A stretch of 5,474 nucleotides of DNA from assembly GCA_002338605.1 (NCBI GenBank), contig DDIP01000053.1:840-6313 (forward strand). Reading direction: 5' to 3'. The translations under genes were made by a program, and so were the position numbers. The stretch comes from Proteobacteria bacterium UBA1847. Lineage in GTDB: Bacteria > Pseudomonadota > Gammaproteobacteria > Steroidobacterales > Woeseiaceae. Shown here piece after piece: positions 1 to 5,474 of this stretch. The notes beneath the pieces were generated by a model. The model was not told where the DNA came from. It made no database searches and worked only from the letters and a program-made list of their open reading frames with translations. Numbering within the stretch: the stretch's first letter is position 1; the number at the start of each line of letters is the position of its first letter.

Positions 1-1470
1 GGCGAGGGCAAGACGACGACCACGGTCGGCCTGGGCGATGGCCTGAACCGGATTGGAAAAAATGCGGTTATCTGTTTGCGCGAACCCAGCCTGGGTCCCT
101 GTTTTGGCATGAAAGGTGGCGCGGCGGGTGGCGGCTACGCCCAGGTCGTGCCAATGACCGATATCAACCTGCATTTCACCGGAGATTTTCACGCGATCGG
201 CGCCGCGAACAATCTGCTTGCGGCATTGATCGACAATCACATGCATTGGGATAACGAGCTCAACATCGATCCTCGCCGCGTAGCCTGGCGACGGGTGGTC
301 GATATGAATGACCGGGCGTTGCGTACGGTTACATCGGGTCTTGGTGGTTATCACAATGGGGTCGTTCGCGAAGCCGGCTTTGATATCACGGTTGCCTCCG
401 AGGTCATGGCGATATTTTGCCTGGCGACGGATCTTTCGGATCTAGAGAATCGGCTTGGCAATATCGTACTGGGTTATACGCGAAAGAATGAACCGGTCAC
501 GGTTCGACAGCTCAACGCGCAGGGTGCGATGACCGCATTGTTGCGCGATTCCTTGCAGCCCAATCTCGTACAGACAATGGAGAACAATCCGGCCTTCATG
601 CACGGCGGGCCATTCGCGAATATTGCACATGGTTGCAATTCAGTGGTCGCGACAACCACCGCGTTGAAACTGGCGGACTACGTCATCACCGAAGCAGGTT
701 TCGGTGCGGACCTCGGCGCAGAGAAATTTTTCAACATCAAATGTCGCAAAGCAGGTCTTGAGCCCGATGCAGTCGTGTTGGTCGCAACGATCAGAGCCCT
801 GAAAATGCACGGTGGCGTCGCCGTCGACGATCTTGGAACGGAAAACCTGAAGGCGCTCGGCGAAGGCTGCAAGAACCTCGAGCGCCATATCCGGAATCTT
901 GGCAAGTTCGGCGTGCCTGTCGTTGTCGCGATCAATCACTTTACGGCTGACACCGACGCGGAAGTCAAGCTTGTGCAGGAGTATTGCGCCCGGTACCACG
1001 TTAAGGCGATCAGGTGCACGCATTGGGCGGACGGCGGCAACGGTACGACCGAAATCGCCGAGCATGTCGTCACACTGTGTGAAAGCGGCGCCGCACAATT
1101 TCGAACCTTGTACGAAGACGATATGCCGCTATGGGAGAAGACAGCGACGATCGCACGCGAAATCTATGGAGCAGACGATATTATTGCTGACAAGAAGATT
1201 CGTGAGCAGTTCGCGCAGTTTGAAAAAGAAGGCTATGGCAACTACCCGATTTGCATGGCGAAAACACAATACAGCTTTTCGACGGACCCGAATTTGCGTG
1301 GCGCGCCAAGCGGCCATGTCGTACCCATTCGCGAAATTCGACTCGCGGCGGGCGCCGAATTCATTGTCGTTGTTTGCGGAGCCATCATGACCATGCCGGG
1401 CCTGCCACGCGTGCCCGCTGCAAACGGCATTCGGGTCAACAAGCATGGACAGATCGAGGGATTATTCTAG
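1..1470 (+). CDS. fhs: Formate--tetrahydrofolate ligase, 5' end missing
   Basis: This cytosolic enzyme joins formate to tetrahydrofolate using ATP, giving 10-formyl-tetrahydrofolate for purine and formyl-methionine synthesis and other one-carbon reactions. The frame is open from base 1, so the gene starts outside the window. The first visible residues, [12 protein letters not shown], are the family's P-loop for ATP. Further family motifs follow: [20 protein letters not shown] (about residues 27-46 of the visible part), [14 protein letters not shown] (from about 201), [28 protein letters not shown], and near the end [36 protein letters not shown] and the terminal GQIEGLF. The visible part is 489 residues. 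Family members are about 550-560 long with the P-loop near residue 70, so roughly 65-70 N-terminal residues are lost off the window edge and the C terminus is intact. An apparent TTG start at base 76 lies inside conserved sequence and is not the true start. No frameshift or missing motif is seen. No clear terminator follows in the 32 bases before the convergent gene. Confidence 0.97.
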   Translation, partial: GEGKTTTTVGLGDGLNRIGKNAVICLREPSLGPCFGMKGGAAGGGYAQVVPMTDINLHFTGDFHAIGAANNLLAALIDNHMHWDNELNIDPRRVAWRRVVDMNDRALRTVTSGLGGYHNGVVREAGFDITVASEVMAIFCLATDLSDLENRLGNIVLGYTRKNEPVTVRQLNAQGAMTALLRDSLQPNLVQTMENNPAFMHGGPFANIAHGCNSVVATTTALKLADYVITEAGFGADLGAEKFFNIKCRKAGLEPDAVVLVATIRALKMHGGVAVDDLGTENLKALGEGCKNLERHIRNLGKFGVPVVVAINHFTADTDAEVKLVQEYCARYHVKAIRCTHWADGGNGTTEIAEHVVTLCESGAAQFRTLYEDDMPLWEKTATIAREIYGADDIIADKKIREQFAQFEKEGYGNYPICMAKTQYSFSTDPNLRGAPSGHVVPIREIRLAAGAEFIVVVCGAIMTMPGLPRVPAANGIRVNKHGQIEGLF

Positions 1471-1502
1471 GACGATGCACGATCGGGATTTTGCGCTGGG
1501 GG

Positions 1503-1757
1503 TCACGATGTCGACTCAACCAGTTGATGGCTGTCAGCGGCGGTCAGTGTGCAGCCGTAGACTTTCTTGAGCTGCTTGATGGCCGATTGCGTATCGTCCG
1601 AAAACGGTGCCTTGCCTTCGAACGCGTGCAAAACAATGCCTTCCAGCAGGTCGCCCAGGGACAGGTCAGTGTATTCCGCGACACCTTTCAGGACTTTGAG
1701 CAGTGATGACTCGATTCGAACCCCGGTCTGGGTTCGTTTGATCGTGGTAGCTGGCAT
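1503..1757 (-). CDS. Small ribbon-helix-helix-type protein, putative DNA-binding regulator
   Basis: This predicted 84-residue protein (MPATTIKRTQ...) has the layout of a ribbon-helix-helix DNA-binding protein: a basic short strand (KRTQTGVRI, residues 8-15), a first helix (about 16-29, ESSLLKVLKGVAEY), a turn and a second helix (about 33-47, LSLGDLLEGIVLHAFEG). A tail of about 35 residues follows (AIKQLKKVYG, then AADSHQLVE). The motif SLGDLLEGIVLHAFEGKAPF recalls a conserved hypothetical family I have seen annotated only as ribbon-helix-helix proteins; no function is known to me. Such proteins usually dimerise and bind DNA through the strand pair, and many repress their own promoter. The ATG at 1757 was chosen over one at 1820 because it has an AGGA ribosome site nine bases upstream and because the longer version would run through a near-consensus promoter. 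It lies convergent with fhs and divergent from the CadC-like gene. No toxin gene is adjacent, so a toxin-antitoxin role is not supported. Confidence 0.85.
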   Translation of the reverse strand: MPATTIKRTQTGVRIESSLLKVLKGVAEYTDLSLGDLLEGIVLHAFEGKAPFSDDTQSAIKQLKKVYGCTLTAADSHQLVESTS

Positions 1758-1766
1758 GACAGACGG

Positions 1767-1770
1767 TCCT
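1767..1770 (-). promoter_or_regulatory. Ribosome binding site of the ribbon-helix-helix gene
   Basis: On the minus strand the sequence CAGGACC places AGGA nine bases before the ATG at 1757. It decides the start, since the in-frame ATG at 1820 lies upstream of the predicted transcription start. Confidence 0.65.
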
Positions 1771-1771
1771 G

Positions 1772-1799
1772 TTGATTGGTAGTATGGTAACATTATAAC
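1772..1799 (+). promoter_or_regulatory. Candidate promoter of the CadC-like regulator gene
   Basis: On the plus strand TTGATT (1772-1777) and TATAAC (1794-1799) are separated by 16 bases, giving a start near 1806 and a leader of about 92 bases before the ATG at 1898. The -10 box matches consensus at five of six positions and the -35 box at four. It overlaps the minus-strand promoter almost completely, so polymerase could not occupy both. It is weaker than the opposing promoter, and part of the match follows from both strands sharing one AT-rich core, so the call is tentative. Confidence 0.4.
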
Positions 1800-1804
1800 A
1801 ATGT
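1790..1804. repeat. Perfect inverted repeat over the shared -10 core, candidate operator
   Basis: The sequence ACATT-ATAAC-AATGT has five-base arms that are exact reverse complements around a five-base centre. It covers the -10 boxes predicted on both strands. A dimeric regulator bound here would block both divergent promoters. The adjacent ribbon-helix-helix protein is the natural candidate, because that fold commonly binds short inverted repeats and represses its own gene. Short AT-rich arms can arise by chance, so an operator role is an inference. Confidence 0.4.
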
Positions 1805-1820
1805 AATAAACGCTGTTCAA
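1792..1820 (-). promoter_or_regulatory. Near-consensus sigma70 promoter of the ribbon-helix-helix gene
   Basis: Read on the minus strand, TTGAAC (1820-1815) serves as the -35 box and a perfect TATAAT (1797-1792) as the -10 box, with a spacer of exactly 17 bases. Transcription would start near 1785, giving a leader of roughly 28 bases that includes the AGGA site. This is the strongest promoter-like sequence seen in the window, which suggests the small protein could be well expressed unless repressed. Box positions are read directly; activity is inferred. Confidence 0.75.
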
Positions 1821-1897
1821 GTGCCTGTTTCTCGTTACAGTCCGTCAGCGGGAGTGACAGCGCCTGAAGTCCTTGAATCTCATTGGAATCGAGTGGG

Positions 1898-3757
1898 ATG
1901 CCAACACTGGAAGAATTGCGAGAAGGTTTTACGCTCGGCAACTGCGAGGTAATGCCCCACGAGGGCGTGATTCGACGCGATGGCGAAGTTCTGCGACCTG
2001 AGCCGCAAACCTGGCGTGTGCTAATGGCACTTGCCGTTCGCGACGGCAAACTGGTCACCAAAGAGGACCTGGTCAGGGAAGTATGGGATGGCCGGGCGGT
2101 CGCCGATGATCCGATCAATCGCGCGATCCGGGAAGTCCGCAAGTGTTTCGGCGACTCGGCAAAGGCGCCAACCTATCTCGAGACCCTGCACAAGCGCGGC
2201 TATCGCCTTCTGCAAAAGGTCGAGCCGCTCAAACGCGAGATCAAAGACAGGAGCGCAACGGAGATTTCGGTGCCCGCCTTGCGTCGCTGGAAGCTGGCAG
2301 CCGCAGTGTTGGCGGTCAGCGTCATTGTCATCCTTGCTGTGACCCAAGTCAGGATCAGCCCACCGCCGCCCGTTCGCTCGATTGCCATTCTGCCATTCGA
2401 GAACCTGAGTGGTCGTGCGTCCGATGAGTACATCGTCTCCGGGCTCAAGGTTGCGTTGGTCCAGGCCCTGCACGGCATGCAGGATTTCGTTGTCAAGAAC
2501 GGTGCGGTCAGCTACCAAATGGAGCCTGACGAAATCGCGACTTTGCTCGGCGTCGAAAGCGTTCTGATCGGAACGCTGCAACGGAGCGGTGATTTGCTTC
2601 GCGTCAGCTATTTCATTTCGACAGATGGACAGGTGGAATTCTCAGACAGCGTTGAGGGTATGGTAAGTGATCTGTTCTCCTTGCAGGAAAAACTTGCAAC
2701 CGCAGTCCGTGCGAATCTGGGCGATGACCTGACACCGGCGTTAATCACCGGGCATCGGCCAGGCAGCGAAGCGTATGACAGCTACATGCGGGGCATGTAT
2801 GCGCTGGAGCATCGCGGCGAACCCGGTCGACTTGAAGAGGCGATTGTGCTGTTCCAGGCTGCGATCGAGCGCGACCGGCAATACGGACCGTCTTACCTGG
2901 CGTTGGCGACCGCGTATGCCTTGATGCCCGACTACCGTGCATTGCCGCTGGATGAAATGAACCGCATGGCCCTGGCGGTAATCGAGTCGGGAGTTTCGGT
3001 TGACCCCGTCATCAGTAATGCAGCGGGCGCAATTTACGGCTTCGTTTATCACAAGGAAAAGCGCTGGCAGGAGGCAGAGGAGGCGTATCGACGCGCCGTG
3101 GGTGCGTCAGTCATTGATTCCAATGCATTCAATTGGTACTCACGAATGCTGTCAAGCGTCGGGAGAATGGATGCCGCGCTGGCGCAAGCACTGCGTGCCC
3201 TTGAACTGGATCCGCGCTCGACCGTCAACAACAGCCGTGCGGCGATTGCCTACACATGGCTCGGTGATTCCGAAAAGGCCCGGGAGTATTTCGTGCGGGC
3301 AAATCACCTGGGCGCGAAAGGACCGACCCACATGCTCGCGTACGCGTTCTTGTTGTCGCGCGACGGTGACATTGAGCTTGCCAGAAACGTGGCTACGGTC
3401 GGCATGGAACTCGCGGGCGATGATACGAGCTGGATTGGCCCGGTTTTTGACGCCTTTGCCGATCCACAGAAGATTCCTGCGGCGCTGGCGGTACTCGATA
3501 CGGCGTCTGCCTCGCCTCAAGTGCAGTTTACGGCGAGGACGCTGTTCGGCGATACCGATGGCGCGATGGAGATTGCCAGGCAACTGGAACAACCGGGTGA
3601 GGTTTTTGAAATGGACCTGTTGTTCGTACCCGAGCTTAAAGCGATTCGCCAACACCCGGACTTCATGCCATTGATGGAACGCCTGGGTATAACCGAATAC
3701 TGGCGGCAAAATGCTTGCGAATTTCGTGACGATCGAGTCGTTTGTGACAGTCGCTAA
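1898..3757 (+). CDS. CadC-like membrane transcription regulator with TolB/FlgO-like and TPR periplasmic part
   Basis: This is a predicted one-component regulator of 619 residues that would bind DNA from the inner membrane. Order of parts: an OmpR/PhoB-type winged helix at about 9-107 (VRREGEVLRPEPQ-like strand region, VWDGRAVADDPINRAIREVRKCFGD with the recognition helix, then YLETLHKRGYRLL); a linker; one membrane helix at about 131-152 (WKLAAAVLAVSVIVILAV) after a basic stretch (RRWK), placing the N terminus in the cytoplasm; a TolB/FlgO-like domain at about 160-273 (SIAILPFENLSG, LGVESVLIGTLQRSG, DLFSLQEKLATAV); and TPR-like helices from about 290 to 480 and beyond (GRLEEAIVLFQAAIERD, WQEAEEAYRRAV, AALAQALRALELDPRS, KAREYFVRAN). 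The end, HPDFMPLMERLGITEYWRQ, is typical of such TPR regulators. Signal and target genes are unknown. Start: ATG 1898 is preferred; TTG 1883 in the same frame would add five residues, and neither has a strong ribosome site. Two cysteines (607 and 616) near the C terminus could form a periplasmic disulfide. Confidence 0.88.
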   Translation: MPTLEELREGFTLGNCEVMPHEGVIRRDGEVLRPEPQTWRVLMALAVRDGKLVTKEDLVREVWDGRAVADDPINRAIREVRKCFGDSAKAPTYLETLHKRGYRLLQKVEPLKREIKDRSATEISVPALRRWKLAAAVLAVSVIVILAVTQVRISPPPPVRSIAILPFENLSGRASDEYIVSGLKVALVQALHGMQDFVVKNGAVSYQMEPDEIATLLGVESVLIGTLQRSGDLLRVSYFISTDGQVEFSDSVEGMVSDLFSLQEKLATAVRANLGDDLTPALITGHRPGSEAYDSYMRGMYALEHRGEPGRLEEAIVLFQAAIERDRQYGPSYLALATAYALMPDYRALPLDEMNRMALAVIESGVSVDPVISNAAGAIYGFVYHKEKRWQEAEEAYRRAVGASVIDSNAFNWYSRMLSSVGRMDAALAQALRALELDPRSTVNNSRAAIAYTWLGDSEKAREYFVRANHLGAKGPTHMLAYAFLLSRDGDIELARNVATVGMELAGDDTSWIGPVFDAFADPQKIPAALAVLDTASASPQVQFTARTLFGDTDGAMEIARQLEQPGEVFEMDLLFVPELKAIRQHPDFMPLMERLGITEYWRQNACEFRDDRVVCDSR

Positions 3758-4179
3758 TCATCCTGTGTGACACGCCGGGAGCGCTTGAGTGCACTGCGCC
3801 GACTCTTGGCGTCAAGTCGTTTCTGGTGCGCCTTTTTCCCAGGCCGCGTTCGGACACGCCGCTTCGGCTCACGCATTGCGCTGCTGAGCAGTTCCGTGAG
3901 TCTGGCCAGGGCTGCCTGACGGTTGCGGTCCTGGCTCTTGTAAGCCTGCGACTTGATGACGATCACACCGTCATCGGTGATCCTGTGATCGGAAATCTGC
4001 AGTAGTCGGCTCTTGACCCGCTCCGGAATCGCCGCGCTCTGGCGCGCGTCGAATCGCAGGTGAATCGCCGTTGCAACCTTGTTGACGTTCTGGCCGCCGG
4101 CACCCTGCGAGCGAATCGCCGTCAATGTAATTTCGGACATTGGAATGCGGAGTGTGTCCGAAATGTCGAGAGTGTCCAC
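3754..4179 (-). CDS. arfB: Peptidyl-tRNA hydrolase ArfB, ribosome rescue factor
   Basis: ArfB (YaeJ) enters the empty A site of ribosomes stalled on mRNA lacking a stop codon and hydrolyses the peptidyl-tRNA, a backup to tmRNA trans-translation. The catalytic loop is clear: RSQGAGGQNVNKV, with GGQ at residues 28-30, followed by TAIHLRFDAR and DDGVIVIKSQAYKSQDRN, matching E. coli YaeJ closely. The last 40 residues are rich in Lys and Arg (KRRVRTRPGKKAHQKRL, KSRRSALKRSRR); in the family this tail fills the empty mRNA channel. The length, 141 residues, equals the E. coli length of about 140, and the absence of a codon-recognition domain separates it from release factors RF1 and RF2. The GTG at 4179 is preferred over the ATG at 4140, because ISDTLRIP aligns with the conserved N-terminal strand and GAGG lies five bases upstream. 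Its TAG stop overlaps the convergent regulator's TAA. The MFS gene is divergent, 52 bases away. Confidence 0.95.
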   Translation of the reverse strand: MDTLDISDTLRIPMSEITLTAIRSQGAGGQNVNKVATAIHLRFDARQSAAIPERVKSRLLQISDHRITDDGVIVIKSQAYKSQDRNRQAALARLTELLSSAMREPKRRVRTRPGKKAHQKRLDAKSRRSALKRSRRVTQDD

Positions 4180-4183
4180 GTTA

Positions 4184-4211
4184 GCCTCAATGTGTGAGAA
4201 TGCGCCTCAAT
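4184..4211. repeat. Two direct copies of GCCTCAAT in the arfB-MFS divergent region
   Basis: GCCTCAAT occurs at 4184-4191 and again at 4204-4211, a period of 20 bases or about two DNA turns. The whole gap between the divergent genes is only 52 bases, so the copies take up much of it. They might be regulator half-sites, but one copy also carries the arfB ribosome site (GAGG on the minus strand), which could explain part of the similarity. I found no convincing -35/-10 pair for either gene in this gap. Confidence 0.35.
4185..4188 (-). promoter_or_regulatory. Ribosome binding site of arfB
   Basis: Minus-strand GAGG stands five bases before the GTG at 4179. It supports the GTG start rather than the internal ATG at 4140. 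It lies inside one copy of the direct repeat at 4184-4211. Confidence 0.6.
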
Positions 4212-4231
4212 AATCCCCATCGGCGCAATGA

Positions 4232-5425
4232 ATGCAAGTTCGCAATCTTTCGGTCCTCATCGTTTGCCAGCTGATATCGACAAGCGGTTCGATTGTCATG
4301 GTGACGCTCGGCGGAATTATCGGCACGGATCTGGCAACAAACAAGGCGTTCGCGACTCTGCCGCTGTCAGTCATGGTTATTGCAGTCGCCGCCACGACTA
4401 TTCCGGCAACCATGCTGATGCGCAAAATCGGTCGCCGCAAGAGTTTTTCGATCGCCTCGCTTTCAGCTGTACTTGCGTTGTTCGTCGCAGTATTGGCGCT
4501 CGGGCAGTCCAGTTTCCTTTTGTACAATCTTGCCGTCATGTTATTCGGAGTCAACATGGCGTTCACGTATCAGTATCGATATGCCGCGGCGGAAAGTGTC
4601 GATGAAAAATATGTTCCGCGTGCAATTTCACTGGTACTGGTTGGTTCAATCGGGGCAGCCTTCGTCGGCAAGGAACTGGCAACACGCGGCCAGTTCTGGA
4701 TCGACGGTGTCCCTTATGCCGGAACCATGGCTGTCCTGGCGGGCCTGTATCTGTTGCAGGCGCTCCTGTTCCAGTTGATGGGCCCGGGCCGGGACACGAG
4801 CGAAACCGAGAAGCTGCAGCCGGGTCGCTCTTTGGGCGAGATCGTGCGGCAGCCATTGTTCATTGTCGCGGTTCTTGGCGCAACGACCGGCTTTGGACTC
4901 ATGACGCTGATCATGACGGCGACACCGCTGAGCATGCACGTCAACGATCATTTCTCACTGGAGGAAACGGCAAGCGTCATCCGCGCTCATGTCCTCGGAA
5001 TGTATGCACCGTCACTCGTGACCGGCTTCCTGATCGAAAAGCTGGGTGTTCTAAAGCTGATGTTCGCCGGAGCCCTTGGGTTGCTGGTAGCGGTGATCGT
5101 GGGACTGCAGGGCCACACGCTTCTGCACTACTGGTGGGCACTGGTATTGCTCGGTGTCAGCTGGAACTTCCTGTACGTCGGCGGTACAACGATGTTGACA
5201 TACACGTACCTGTCGTCGGAGCGGTTCAGGGCGCAGGCTGTCAACGAGTTCCTGATATTCGGGACATCGGCAACTGCCTCATTGCTCGCCGGCGCTGTCA
5301 TTCATTTCTTTGGCTGGAAGACACTCATGCTCGTCCCGGTGCCGTTCTTGCTGTTTATTTGTACTGCCCTGGTCCTGGTCAGGAACAATCGGCAGCTGCA
5401 TTCGCGGGGGAAAACACGTGGCTGA
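4232..5425 (+). CDS. MFS transporter, 12 predicted membrane helices, substrate unknown
   Basis: This is a 397-residue inner-membrane protein of the major facilitator superfamily. Hydrophobic segments fall at about 7-30, 41-62, 73-91, 95-113, 130-148, 162-183, 208-230, 248-266, 272-292, 298-318, 335-358 and 362-383, with a polar central loop at about 184-206 (GPGRDTSETEKLQPGRS), the usual 6+6 layout. The loop between helices 2 and 3, MRKIGRRKSF, resembles MFS motif A (basic, GRR), although the usual acidic residue before it is absent. The N-terminal half of the loop after helix 8 (FLIEKLGVLK) is a weaker second copy. Length is normal for the superfamily. Nothing seen identifies the substrate or the direction of transport. 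Start: ATG 4232 is the earliest possible, since an in-frame TGA sits directly before it; the next in-frame ATG, at 4298, would cut into helix 1. No Shine-Dalgarno sequence is evident. The downstream gene overlaps its end by eight bases, suggesting an operon. Confidence 0.9.
   Translation: MQVRNLSVLIVCQLISTSGSIVMVTLGGIIGTDLATNKAFATLPLSVMVIAVAATTIPATMLMRKIGRRKSFSIASLSAVLALFVAVLALGQSSFLLYNLAVMLFGVNMAFTYQYRYAAAESVDEKYVPRAISLVLVGSIGAAFVGKELATRGQFWIDGVPYAGTMAVLAGLYLLQALLFQLMGPGRDTSETEKLQPGRSLGEIVRQPLFIVAVLGATTGFGLMTLIMTATPLSMHVNDHFSLEETASVIRAHVLGMYAPSLVTGFLIEKLGVLKLMFAGALGLLVAVIVGLQGHTLLHYWWALVLLGVSWNFLYVGGTTMLTYTYLSSERFRAQAVNEFLIFGTSATASLLAGAVIHFFGWKTLMLVPVPFLLFICTALVLVRNNRQLHSRGKTRG
5406..5411 (+). 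promoter_or_regulatory. Ribosome binding site of the gene running off the right edge
   Basis: GGGGGA lies within the end of the MFS gene, with its G run seven bases before the GTG at 5418. It is the main support for translation starting there. Confidence 0.5.
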
Positions 5426-5474
5426 GAAAGCGGATTTACGGACCTTGCTGAACGACGCTGCGAGGCGAAGTATT
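5418..5474 (+). CDS. Start of a further gene, cut by the window edge
   Basis: A GTG with a purine-rich ribosome site opens a frame of 19 codons that reaches the window end without a stop: VAEKADLRTLLNDAARRSI (first residue Met in the protein). It overlaps the MFS stop by eight bases, an arrangement common in operons with coupled translation. The pattern DLRTLLNDAARRSI resembles the N-terminal helix of pyridoxal-phosphate-dependent decarboxylases of the aromatic amino acid decarboxylase group, which often begin with DLR-LL-DAARRA-like sequence. That is recall from a very short stretch and should be treated as a weak hint. If correct, the MFS protein could carry an amino acid or amine related to that enzyme, but nothing else here supports it. 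Confidence 0.55.
   Translation, partial: MAEKADLRTLLNDAARRSI

Noticed and set aside
640..1098. Minus-strand open frame of 152 codons inside fhs
   Set aside because: It lies wholly opposite conserved fhs coding sequence, and its translation shows no recognisable domain; it is a shadow frame.
1471..1502. Possible bidirectional terminator between fhs and the ribbon-helix-helix gene
   Set aside because: Only a four-base-arm palindrome (CGAT...ATCG) is visible, with no GC-rich stem or T run on either strand.
1758..1820. Longer N terminus for the ribbon-helix-helix protein, starting at ATG 1820
   Set aside because: The extra 21 residues (beginning MNSVYYIVIML) would be encoded by the -35 and -10 boxes themselves, and the predicted transcript starts downstream of that ATG. 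The AGGA site fits the ATG at 1757.
1503..1897. Toxin-antitoxin module suggested by the ribbon-helix-helix fold
   Set aside because: There is no toxin-sized frame next to it on the same strand: it stands alone between a convergent fhs and a divergent 619-residue regulator.
3000..3674. Plus-strand open frame of 224 codons inside the CadC-like gene
   Set aside because: Its product is rich in Arg, Ser and Trp with no domain pattern, while the overlapping frame gives clear TPR sequence.
3152..3709. Minus-strand open frame of 185 codons opposite the CadC-like gene
   Set aside because: The opposite strand encodes the TPR region; this frame has no family-like motif.
3961..3982. Hairpin GATCACACCG-TCAT-CGGTGATC inside arfB, considered as a terminator for the CadC-like gene or a regulatory RNA structure
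   Set aside because: It is an eight-pair stem with a two-base bulge and has no T run after it. It encodes the conserved DHRITDDGV region, so coding constraint is enough to explain it.
3754..4179. Peptide chain release factor RF1 or RF2, because of the GGQ motif
   Set aside because: The protein is only 141 residues, has the basic C-terminal tail of ArfB and lacks the codon-recognition domain.

Overview
The window looks like an ordinary chromosomal stretch from a moderately GC-rich proteobacterium, most likely a gammaproteobacterium. This is inferred from three things: an ArfB of the E. coli YaeJ type, a long CadC-like regulator with winged-helix, membrane, TolB/FlgO-like and TPR parts (common in Xanthomonadales/Woeseia/Steroidobacter-type gammaproteobacteria), and an sigma70-type promoter. 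I see no mobile element, CRISPR array, rRNA, tRNA or phage gene. Coding density is very high.

Layout from left to right. (1) Bases 1-1470, plus strand: the 3' part of fhs, formate-tetrahydrofolate ligase, entering the window already inside the P-loop. (2) Bases 1503-1757, minus strand: a small ribbon-helix-helix protein of 84 residues, convergent with fhs. (3) Bases 1758-1897: a 140-base divergent control region. It has a near-consensus minus-strand promoter for the small protein, a weaker plus-strand promoter-like pair that shares the same AT-rich core, and a perfect inverted repeat over that core. (4) Bases 1898-3757, plus strand: a membrane-anchored CadC-like transcription regulator with a periplasmic TolB/FlgO-like and TPR sensor part. 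(5) Bases 3754-4179, minus strand: arfB, a ribosome-rescue peptidyl-tRNA hydrolase, overlapping the regulator's stop by four bases. (6) Bases 4232-5425, plus strand: a 12-helix MFS transporter, divergent from arfB across 52 bases. (7) Bases 5418-5474, plus strand: the start of another gene overlapping the transporter's end by eight bases, probably cotranscribed.

Functionally, fhs (one-carbon metabolism) and arfB (translation quality control) are unrelated housekeeping genes. The part most worth attention is the divergent pair of the ribbon-helix-helix protein and the CadC-like regulator: the promoters appear to be mutually exclusive, so one DNA-binding protein at the shared core could set the balance between both genes. 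This is inferred from sequence only. The MFS transporter and the truncated downstream gene probably form an operon. I did not find a convincing previously undescribed system. The divergent regulator pair is the best candidate for something uncharacterised.
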